Shown here in pieces: positions 5,757 to 12,002 of a DNA stretch of 12,002 bases. Both the position numbers and the translations under genes were made by a program. The DNA is taken from NCBI GenBank assembly GCA_002354135.1, contig DEKZ01000087.1:1-12002 (forward strand), given 5' to 3'. Under the pieces are notes generated by a model. That model worked only from the letters and a program-made list of their open reading frames with translations, was not told where the DNA came from and did no database searches. Each line of letters begins with the position of its first letter. Within the stretch, counting starts at the first letter, position 1. The stretch comes from Massilia sp. UBA2709 (GTDB lineage Bacteria; Pseudomonadota; Gammaproteobacteria; Burkholderiales; Burkholderiaceae_D).

Positions 5757-6025
5757 GCAACAAGCTCAACGTCGCGCTGGCTGCCGGCCTGATCGCCTGC
5801 GGCCTGACGCTGGTGAACGCGCGCTATCAGTCGCGCCACCTGTTCATCGAACTCGAACGCCTGCAGCAGCAGTCGCGCCAGCTCGACATCGACTGGGCCC
5901 AGCTGCAGCTGGACCAGTCCACCCTCGGCAAGAACGAGCGCATCGAGCAGATCGCGCGCACTGAACTGAACATGACCCCGCTGACCCCGGCCCGCACCCA
6001 ATACCTGACGGAGGGCGGCCAATGA
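5753..6025 (+). CDS. ftsL: Cell division protein FtsL
   Basis: FtsL is a small bitopic inner-membrane protein that joins FtsB and FtsQ and helps activate septal peptidoglycan synthesis by FtsW-FtsI. The 90-residue product has a short cytoplasmic N-terminus, one hydrophobic segment at about 5-22, and a periplasmic region predicted as coiled coil (about 27-72, with spaced leucines in LFIELERLQQQSRQLDIDW and LQLDQSTLGK). The tail TELNMTPLTPARTQYL resembles betaproteobacterial FtsL. The primary sequence of this family is weakly conserved, so the call depends strongly on size, topology and position between rsmH and ftsI. Both ends overlap neighbours by 4 nt (ATGA), so translation is probably coupled with both. 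Confidence 0.93.
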   Translation: MSNKLNVALAAGLIACGLTLVNARYQSRHLFIELERLQQQSRQLDIDWAQLQLDQSTLGKNERIEQIARTELNMTPLTPARTQYLTEGGQ

Positions 6026-7797
6026 AGCGCGACAAGCCCTTCACCACCGGGCGCGTCGCGGCCGCCAAAGGCATGGCTTTTTCAAAAAGCCCGGTGCTGG
6101 CCGTGCGCCTGCCCGACTGGCGCTCGCGCGTGATGCTGTTCGTGCTGTTCGCGGCCTTTGCCGCGCTCGGCCTGCGCGCGGTCTGGCTGCAGGGCATGTC
6201 GACCCAGTTCCTGCAAAAGCAGGGCAAGAGCCGCTACGAGCGCACGCTGGAGCTGCCGGCCACGCGCGGCAAGATCATGGACCGCAACGGCCAGGTGCTG
6301 GCGTCCTCGCTGCCGGTGAAGGCCGTCTGGGCCATCCCCGAGGACGTGCTGCAGTCGCCGCCGGAGAAGATCACGGCGCTGGCGCGCCTGCTCGAGATGC
6401 CCGAATCGGAACTGCGCAAGAAGCTCGATTCCGACCGCACCTTCGTTTACCTGAAGCGCCAGGTCGAGATGGACGTGATCGCGCAGATCGAGAAGCTGAA
6501 GATCAGCGGCATCGACACGCGCAAAGAATACAAGCGCTACTACCCGCAAGGCGAAGTCATGACCCACCTGGTCGGCTTCACCAATGTCGAGGACGTGGGC
6601 CAGGAAGGCATGGAGCTGGCGCAGCAGAAGTCCCTGGTCGGCGTGCCGGGCAGCCGCCGCGTGATCAAGGACCGCCTGGGGCGCATCGTCGAAGACCTGG
6701 GCCTGTCGCGCGAGCCGCACGACGGCAAGGACCTGGTCCTGTCGGTCGACAGCAAGCTGCAATACATCGCCTTCAACAGCATCAAGAACGCGGTCGAGAA
6801 GTTCAATGCCCATGCCGGCGCGGCCGTGGTGCTGGACGTGCACACCGGCGAAGTGCTGGCGCTGGCCAACTACCCGACCTACAACCCGAACGACCGCCGC
6901 AACTTGACCGGCGAGCAGCTGCGCAACCGCGTCATCACCGACACCTACGAGCCGGGCTCGATCATCAAGCCCTTCACCGTGGCGCTCGGCCTCGACACGA
7001 ACCGCATCACGCCCAACACCGTGTTCGACACCGGTTCCGGCCGCATCACCATCGGCGGTCGCACCATGGGCGATTCGCACCCGAAGCCGATGCTGACCAC
7101 CAGCGGCATCATCCAGAAGTCCTCGAACGTCGGCGTCATCAAGATCTCGCAGATGATCCCGCCGCAGGAGATGTGGGAGTTCTACACCAAGCTGGGCTAC
7201 GGCCAGGCGCCGCGCTTCGGCTTCCCGGGCCCGGCCGCCGGCCGCGTGCGCCCTTGGAAATCCTGGCGCCCGGTCGAGTACGCGAACATGGCCTTCGGCC
7301 ACGGCCTGACGGTGTCGCTGCTGCAGATGGCGCGTTCCTACATGATCTTCGCCCGTAACGGCGACATCATCCCGCTCTCGTTCGTGAAGGTGAACGAGGA
7401 GCCGGTCGGCCAGCAGATCATCTCGCCGAAGACCGCGGCCCAGGTGCGCACCATGCTCGAATCCGTGGTCAGCCCGGAAGGCACGGCCTCGCGCGCCCAG
7501 GTCGCCGGCTACCGTGTCGGCGGCAAGACCGGCACCGCGCAGAAGGTCGTCGACGGCCGCTATTCGCAGAGCCGCTACGTCGGCTCCTTCGTCGGCATCG
7601 CCCCGATGTCGCGGCCGCGCTTCGTGATCGCCGTGATGATCGACGACCCGCGCGGCGCCGTCCATACCGGCGGCGGCGTGGCGGCGCCGACCTTCGCCGA
7701 CCTGGCCGCCAGCGCGCTACGCGCCGACAACGTGCCGCCGGATTCATCGGTCACCGACATTATCATTCCTGCAGAACCACTCGAGGAGAGCTTGTGA
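6022..7797 (+). CDS. ftsI: Peptidoglycan D,D-transpeptidase FtsI (PBP3)
   Basis: FtsI is the class B penicillin-binding protein that crosslinks septal peptidoglycan with its partner glycosyltransferase FtsW. The protein has 591 residues (E. coli 588). Its parts in order are: a cytoplasmic N-terminus of about 36 residues, a transmembrane anchor at about 37-55, the dimerisation/pedestal region with RGKIMDRNG at 82-90, and the transpeptidase domain. All three active-site motifs are intact: SxxK as S313-I-I-K316 in YEPGSIIKPF, SxN as S367-S-N369, and KTG at 502-504 in GGKTGTAQK. The start ATG overlaps the ftsL stop by 4 nt. Unlike E. coli FtsI, whose C-terminus is cleaved, processing here cannot be judged. 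It is the expected target of PBP3-specific beta-lactams. Identification is secure. Confidence 0.98.
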   Translation: MKRDKPFTTGRVAAAKGMAFSKSPVLAVRLPDWRSRVMLFVLFAAFAALGLRAVWLQGMSTQFLQKQGKSRYERTLELPATRGKIMDRNGQVLASSLPVKAVWAIPEDVLQSPPEKITALARLLEMPESELRKKLDSDRTFVYLKRQVEMDVIAQIEKLKISGIDTRKEYKRYYPQGEVMTHLVGFTNVEDVGQEGMELAQQKSLVGVPGSRRVIKDRLGRIVEDLGLSREPHDGKDLVLSVDSKLQYIAFNSIKNAVEKFNAHAGAAVVLDVHTGEVLALANYPTYNPNDRRNLTGEQLRNRVITDTYEPGSIIKPFTVALGLDTNRITPNTVFDTGSGRITIGGRTMGDSHPKPMLTTSGIIQKSSNVGVIKISQMIPPQEMWEFYTKLGYGQAPRFGFPGPAAGRVRPWKSWRPVEYANMAFGHGLTVSLLQMARSYMIFARNGDIIPLSFVKVNEEPVGQQIISPKTAAQVRTMLESVVSPEGTASRAQVAGYRVGGKTGTAQKVVDGRYSQSRYVGSFVGIAPMSRPRFVIAVMIDDPRGAVHTGGGVAAPTFADLAASALRADNVPPDSSVTDIIIPAEPLEESL

Positions 7798-9332
7798 TGA
7801 CACCCGGTCACCACGACATCTGCCATTGGGTTGTTGCCGCCGCACCGGGCGGCAAACTCGTTTCAGATTCGCGCCAGGTCGAGCCTGGCGACGTGTTTTT
7901 CGCCTATCCGGGCGATACGGCCGACGGCCGCCGCTTCATCAAGGCGGCCGTCGATGCCGGCGCCGCCGCCGTGGTCTACGATCCGCGCGACTTCGTCTGG
8001 GACGAAGCACTGGCCGTACCCCACCTGGCCGTGCCCGACCTGAAGCCCCAGGCCGGCACCATTGCCCACGCCTGCCTCGGCCAGCCCGACGCCGACATGT
8101 TCACCGTCGGCGTCACCGGCACCAACGGCAAGACCTCGATCTCGGTCTGGCTCGGCCAGGCGCTCGCGAAACTCGGCGAGACCACCGCCGTGATCGGCAC
8201 CCTGGGCGTCGGCATGTTCAAGGGCGGCGCGGCGCCGGAGTTCATCGAAACCGGCTACACCACGCCCGACGCGGTGCTGCTCGCATCGCGCCTGTCCGCC
8301 GTGCGCGCGGCCGGCGCCCGCGCGCTCGCCATCGAGGTGTCCTCGATCGGCCTGGAGCTCGGTCGTACGGCCGGCATGCATTTCGATGTCGCCGTCTTCA
8401 CCAACCTGACGCGCGACCACCTCGACTTCCACGGCGACATGGAAAGCTATGAAGCGGCCAAGCGCAAGCTGTTCGCCTGGCCCGAGCTGCAGCATGCGGT
8501 CGTCAACCTGGACGACGCGGCCGGCCAGCGCCTGGTCGCGCACCTGCGCGCCACCCAGCCGCAACTGGCCGTGACCGGCTATACCTTGAGAAGCGAGGCC
8601 GAGCAGCCGGCGATCGAGGGCGTGACCATCCTGCGCGCTTCGCACAAGCGCAGCCGCCCGCTGGGCACCGAGTTCCACCTCGATGCGCCCGACGGCAGCC
8701 TGGTCGTGAAGACCCAGCTGGTCGGCCACTTCAACATCAGCAATGCGCTGGCCGTGCTGGGCACGCTGCTGGCGAAGGGCGTGGCGCTGAAGAGCGCGGT
8801 CGAAGCGGTCGAGGCCCTGATGCCGGCGCCGGGCCGCATGCAGCAGATCGGCGGCCAGGATGCGCCGATGGTCGTGATCGACTATGCCCACACCCCGGAC
8901 GCGCTGGAAAAGACCCTGGGCGCGCTGCGCCAGGTGGCCCAGGAGCGCGACGGCAAGCTGTGGTGCGTGTTCGGCTGCGGCGGCGACCGCGACCCGGGCA
9001 AGCGTCCGCAGATGGGCGCGATCGCGCAGGCGGCCGATCACGTGATCGTCACCAGCGACAATCCGCGCAGCGAGGAGCCGGGCGCCATCATCGCCCAGAT
9101 CCTGGCGGGCATGGACCAGAATCACCCGAACTCGCAGCACCAGGCCATCGAGGACCGCGCCGCCGCCATCCTGTGGGCGGTCAAGCACGCGGGCAAGCAG
9201 GACGTGATCCTGCTGGCCGGGAAGGGCCACGAACCCTACCAGGAGATCAAGGGCAAGAAGATGCCGTTCTCCGATGCAGACCACGCCGCGCTGGCGCTGA
9301 CCGCGCGGCTCACCATGATGAGGACTCACTGA
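7797..9332 (+). CDS. murE: UDP-MurNAc-L-Ala-D-Glu:meso-diaminopimelate ligase
   Basis: MurE adds the third residue of the peptidoglycan stem peptide in the cytoplasm, using ATP. The 511-residue protein shows the three Mur-ligase domains: the N-terminal UDP-binding domain with SDSRQVEPGDVFFA (23-36), the central ATPase with GTNGKTS (108-114), TNLTRDHLDFHG and the carbamylated lysine expected at K222 in YEAAKRKLF, and the C-terminal domain with APGRMQ and DYAHTPDAL. DNPR at 421-424 is the known specificity motif for meso-diaminopimelate rather than lysine. The start could be GTG 7794 (4-nt overlap with ftsI) or ATG 7797 (1-nt overlap, TGATG). I prefer ATG, 8 nt after GAGGAG at 7783-7788; the two proteins differ by one residue. 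The next gene begins directly after the stop. The whole gene lies opposite a long stop-free antisense frame that I regard as a GC-bias shadow. Confidence 0.97.
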   Translation: MTPGHHDICHWVVAAAPGGKLVSDSRQVEPGDVFFAYPGDTADGRRFIKAAVDAGAAAVVYDPRDFVWDEALAVPHLAVPDLKPQAGTIAHACLGQPDADMFTVGVTGTNGKTSISVWLGQALAKLGETTAVIGTLGVGMFKGGAAPEFIETGYTTPDAVLLASRLSAVRAAGARALAIEVSSIGLELGRTAGMHFDVAVFTNLTRDHLDFHGDMESYEAAKRKLFAWPELQHAVVNLDDAAGQRLVAHLRATQPQLAVTGYTLRSEAEQPAIEGVTILRASHKRSRPLGTEFHLDAPDGSLVVKTQLVGHFNISNALAVLGTLLAKGVALKSAVEAVEALMPAPGRMQQIGGQDAPMVVIDYAHTPDALEKTLGALRQVAQERDGKLWCVFGCGGDRDPGKRPQMGAIAQAADHVIVTSDNPRSEEPGAIIAQILAGMDQNHPNSQHQAIEDRAAAILWAVKHAGKQDVILLAGKGHEPYQEIKGKKMPFSDADHAALALTARLTMMRTH

Positions 9333-10703
9333 ATGCGCGGTTCGCTCGCACAACTGATCGCGTCGATGCCCGGCTCCCGGCTTACCGCTGATGCCAGCTT
9401 CGACAGCGTCTCGACCGACAGCCGTACGGCGCAAGCCGGCGCGCTGTTCGTCGCATTGCGCGGCGAAACCTTCGACGCCCACGATTTCCTGGAGCAGGTC
9501 GCAGCGCGCGGCGTGGCCGCCGTCGTGGCCGAGCGCCTGCCGGAAGGCTGGACCCTGCCGGCCATCGTCGTGCCGAACACGCTCACCGCACTGGGCCAGA
9601 TCGCGAACAGCTGGCGCCGCCAGTACCAGATCCCCCTGATCGGCGTCACCGGCAGCAACGGCAAGACCACGGTCAAGGAGATGATCTCCGCCATCCTTGC
9701 CGCCGCCTTCGGCGAAGGCGAGCGCCTGGCGACCCAGGGCAACCTGAACAACGAGATCGGCGTGCCGCTGACCCTGATGCACCTGGAAGCCGCGCACCGC
9801 GCCGCGGTGGTGGAACTGGGCATGAACCATCCGGGCGAGATCGGCCGCCTGGCCGCGATCGCCCAGCCGACGGTCGGCCTGGTCAACAATGCCCAGCGCG
9901 AGCACCAGGAATTCATGCACACCGTGGAAGCGGTGGCGCAGGAGAACGGGTCTGTCTTCGCGGCCCTGCCGGCCGACGGCGTCGCGGTGTATCCCGGCGA
10001 CGACATCTACACGCCGCTGTGGCAGGGCTTGGCGAGCCATTGCCGCAGCCTGACGTTTGGCCTGGGCGACGCCTGCGACGTGCGCGCGAGCTTCACCAGT
10101 ACCGGCTTCGGTAACAATTTGAAAGTGTCCTCCCCAGCCGGCGCGTTCGAGGTGAAACTGGCCGCCGCCGGCGAGCACAATGTACGCAACGCGCTCGCCG
10201 CCATCGCCTGCGCGCTCGCCGCCGGCATCGGCAGCGACACGATCGTGCGCGGCCTGGAAGCCTTCGCGCCGGTCGGCGGACGCCTGCAGCGCAAGCAGGC
10301 CGCCAACGGCGCCCTGGTCATCGACGACACCTACAACGCCAACCCGGATTCCATGCGCGCCGCGATCGACGTGCTGGCCAGCTACCCGGCGCCGCGCATC
10401 CTGGTGGTCGGCGACATGGGCGAAGTCGGCGCGCAAGGCAAGGAATTCCACGAAGAGATCGGCGCCTATGCGCAGGCACGCGGCATCGAGACCGTGCTGG
10501 CGACGGGCGAGCTGTCGCGCCACCTGGTGGCGGCGGGAGCAAGGCATTTTGAGCAGTTTGACGAATTATTGGCAGCACTGGACAAGCAACTGGGCGGCAA
10601 TTCTGACGCAACTGTGTTGGTGAAGGGCTCGCGTTTCATGAAGATGGAACGCGCGGTCCAGCACCTGATTGGTTCAACAAACACTGGCAAGGACGCCCAC
10701 TAA
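9333..10703 (+). CDS. murF: UDP-MurNAc-tripeptide:D-alanyl-D-alanine ligase
   Basis: MurF attaches the D-Ala-D-Ala dipeptide to complete the UDP-MurNAc-pentapeptide, an ATP-dependent cytoplasmic step. The 456-residue protein (E. coli 452) has the N-terminal substrate domain with STDSRTAQAGALFVAL, the ATP loop GSNGKTTVKEM at 107-117, GNLNNEIGVPLTLM, ELGMNHPGEIGRLA in the central domain, and the MurF-typical DDTYNANPDSM at 331-341 leading the C-terminal domain. It ends with VLVKGSRFMKMERAV. The ATG follows the murE stop with no gap; TGAGGA at 9319-9324 inside murE gives an 8-nt spacer, so reinitiation or coupling is likely. The last 160 bp have lower GC than the body of the gene, a trend that continues into mraY. 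Confidence 0.97.
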   Translation: MRGSLAQLIASMPGSRLTADASFDSVSTDSRTAQAGALFVALRGETFDAHDFLEQVAARGVAAVVAERLPEGWTLPAIVVPNTLTALGQIANSWRRQYQIPLIGVTGSNGKTTVKEMISAILAAAFGEGERLATQGNLNNEIGVPLTLMHLEAAHRAAVVELGMNHPGEIGRLAAIAQPTVGLVNNAQREHQEFMHTVEAVAQENGSVFAALPADGVAVYPGDDIYTPLWQGLASHCRSLTFGLGDACDVRASFTSTGFGNNLKVSSPAGAFEVKLAAAGEHNVRNALAAIACALAAGIGSDTIVRGLEAFAPVGGRLQRKQAANGALVIDDTYNANPDSMRAAIDVLASYPAPRILVVGDMGEVGAQGKEFHEEIGAYAQARGIETVLATGELSRHLVAAGARHFEQFDELLAALDKQLGGNSDATVLVKGSRFMKMERAVQHLIGSTNTGKDAH

Positions 10704-10704
10704 C

Positions 10705-11874
10705 ATGCTTCTCTGGCTTGCACAATATTTGCAGGACTATATCGGTCCGATGCGCCTCTTTAACTTCATTACCTTCCGCGCGGTGGGCGCCACGATCACC
10801 GCGATCGCGCTCGGCCTGTTCACCGGCCCGGCCGTGATCCGCAAGCTCACCGAGATGAAGGTGGGCCAGGCCGTGCGCACCCAGGGCCCGCAGACCCACC
10901 TGAAGAAACACGGCACCCCGACCATGGGCGGCGTGCTGATCCTGATCTCGATCGCCATCTCCACGCTGCTGTGGAGCGACCTGTCGAACCGCCTGATCTG
11001 GCCGGTGCTGGTGGTCACGCTCGGCTTCGGCGCCGTCGGCTGGGTCGACGACTACCGCAAGGTGGTCTACCAGGACCCGGAAGGCATGCGCTCCGGCGAA
11101 AAATACTTCTGGATGTCGCTGATCGGCATCGCCGCCTCGCTCTACCTGGCATTCTCGGTCTCGGCGCCGACCCCCTGGGAAGTCGGCCAGCTGTTCTGGA
11201 ACTGGGTGCAGTCGGGCTTTTCGATGGACCTGCCCCCGAAGGCGGACCTGATCGTCCCCTTCTTCAAGACCATCAGCTATCCGCTGGGCGTGTGGGGTTT
11301 CATCGCGCTGACCTATTGCGTGATCGTGGGCGCCTCGAACGCCGTCAACTTCACCGACGGCCTGGACGGCCTGGCGATCATGCCGACCGTGATGGTCGGC
11401 GGCGCCCTCGGCCTGATCGCCTACCTGACCGGCAACGTGACCTATTCAAAGTACCTGTTCATCCCGCACATCGCCGGCGCCGGCGAACTGCTGATCTTCT
11501 GCGGCGCGATGGCGGGCGCGGGCCTGGCCTTCCTCTGGTATAACGCGCACCCGGCGCAGATGTTCATGGGCGACGTCGGCGCGCTGGCGCTGGGCGGCGC
11601 GCTCGGCACCATCGCGGTCATCGTGCGCCAGGAGATCGTGCTGTTCATCATGGGCGGCGTGTTCGTGGCCGAGACCCTGTCGGTGATCATCCAGGTGTCC
11701 TGGTTCAAGTACACCAAGAAGCGCTACGGCGCCGGCCGCCGCGTGTTCCTGATGGCGCCGCTGCACCACCACTTCGAACAAAAGGGCTGGAAGGAGACCA
11801 AGGTCGTGGTCCGCTTCTGGATCGTGACGATGATCCTGGTCCTCGTTGGCCTGTCCACCCTCAAACTGCGCTGA
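10705..11874 (+). CDS. mraY: Phospho-MurNAc-pentapeptide translocase MraY
   Basis: MraY is the polytopic inner-membrane enzyme that transfers phospho-MurNAc-pentapeptide from UDP to undecaprenyl phosphate, forming lipid I. The 389-residue protein exceeds E. coli's 360; the difference includes a longer loop at about 150-190 (APTPWEVGQLFWNW and following). The conserved cytoplasmic motifs are intact: HLKKHGTPTMGG (65-76), the aspartate pair D115-D116 in VDDYRK, NAVNFTDGLDGLA (212-224), FMGDVGALALGG (287-298) and PLHHHFE (352-358). About ten hydrophobic segments are evident, as expected. ATG 10705 lies 1 nt after the murF stop, with AAGGA at 10689-10693 inside murF and a rather long 11-nt spacer. 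An in-frame TTG at 10669 lies inside murF and is unlikely. Confidence 0.97.
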   Translation: MLLWLAQYLQDYIGPMRLFNFITFRAVGATITAIALGLFTGPAVIRKLTEMKVGQAVRTQGPQTHLKKHGTPTMGGVLILISIAISTLLWSDLSNRLIWPVLVVTLGFGAVGWVDDYRKVVYQDPEGMRSGEKYFWMSLIGIAASLYLAFSVSAPTPWEVGQLFWNWVQSGFSMDLPPKADLIVPFFKTISYPLGVWGFIALTYCVIVGASNAVNFTDGLDGLAIMPTVMVGGALGLIAYLTGNVTYSKYLFIPHIAGAGELLIFCGAMAGAGLAFLWYNAHPAQMFMGDVGALALGGALGTIAVIVRQEIVLFIMGGVFVAETLSVIIQVSWFKYTKKRYGAGRRVFLMAPLHHHFEQKGWKETKVVVRFWIVTMILVLVGLSTLKLR

Positions 11875-11887
11875 TCGATAAAACGAG

Positions 11888-12002
11888 ATGAACTACGAAG
11901 GCAAACTCGCACTGGTACTGGGGCTCGGCGAATCCGGGCTCGCGATGGCGCAATGGCTGGCCCGTTGCGGCGCGCGCGTGCGCGTGGCCGACACGCGTGC
12001 GA
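11888..12002 (+). CDS. murD: UDP-MurNAc-L-alanine:D-glutamate ligase (5' part, cut by window edge)
   Basis: Only the first 38 codons are present. They begin MNYEGKLALVLGLGESGLAM, with the G-LGESG Rossmann-like loop that opens MurD, followed by a hydrophilic stretch ending in VRVADTR, where the UDP-contacting beta strand and DTR motif are expected. MurD adds D-glutamate to UDP-MurNAc-L-alanine in the cytoplasm. The position 13 nt after mraY is the standard dcw order and supports the call. The ATG has only a poor ribosome binding site nearby (ACGAG), so translation may depend on coupling with mraY. The gene continues past the right edge; nothing suggests a true truncation. Confidence 0.92.
   Translation, partial: MNYEGKLALVLGLGESGLAMAQWLARCGARVRVADTRA

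Noticed and set aside
6082..7665. A 527-codon frame antisense to ftsI
   Set aside because: Same GC-bias effect; ftsI has all active-site motifs on the other strand.
7863..10547. An 894-codon stop-free reading frame antisense to murE and murF
   Set aside because: GC-rich codon bias on the sense strand commonly leaves the antisense frame without stops. The translation is rich in Arg, His, Ala, Gly and Asp with no recognisable domain, and both sense genes are certain.

Overview
The window is about 12 kb of GC-rich, densely coding DNA from the chromosome of a betaproteobacterium. The closest resemblance I recognise is to the Burkholderiales, probably an Oxalobacteraceae/Massilia-like organism. 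That rests on remembered protein character and overall GC and codon use, not on a search. Most of it is ordinary housekeeping sequence. I see no mobile element, tRNA, rRNA, CRISPR array or phage gene.

Left part (1-2143, + strand): glpK (glycerol kinase) behind a -10-like element, followed 23 nt later by a small membrane-anchored protein with a PH-like domain of unknown role. Middle (2162-3886, - strand): a fumarylacetoacetate-hydrolase-family enzyme, preceded on the same strand by a stand-alone AAA+ ATPase. The ATPase resembles the ATPase module of Lon but has no room for Lon's N-terminal or protease domains. It has a GTG start with a strong ribosome binding site. Its short leader can fold into a nested hairpin directly upstream of that site.

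A 459-bp AT-richer intergenic region (3887-4345) separates the divergent ATPase from the division and cell wall (dcw) cluster. It holds a candidate ATPase promoter, one good and one weaker candidate promoter for the dcw operon, and a four-register, exactly 10-bp-periodic array of MraZ-box-like repeats (4247-4282). The array begins inside the -10 element of the better promoter.

Right part (4346-12002, + strand): mraZ, rsmH, ftsL, ftsI, murE, murF, mraY and the first 38 codons of murD, cut by the window edge. The genes are separated by 13 nt or less, or overlap by 1-4 nt, so they are almost certainly one transcription unit. MraZ is the likely autoregulator. RsmH modifies 16S rRNA. FtsL and FtsI belong to the divisome. 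MurE, MurF, MraY and MurD are steps of peptidoglycan precursor synthesis, from cytoplasmic UDP-MurNAc-peptides to lipid I. The MurE sequence predicts meso-diaminopimelate peptidoglycan.

The points most worth a second look are the Lon-like ATPase with its structured leader, the MraZ operator architecture, and two roughly 230-bp blocks of lower GC and atypical codon use, one inside rsmH and one across the murF/mraY junction. I found no convincing evidence of a wholly undescribed system.
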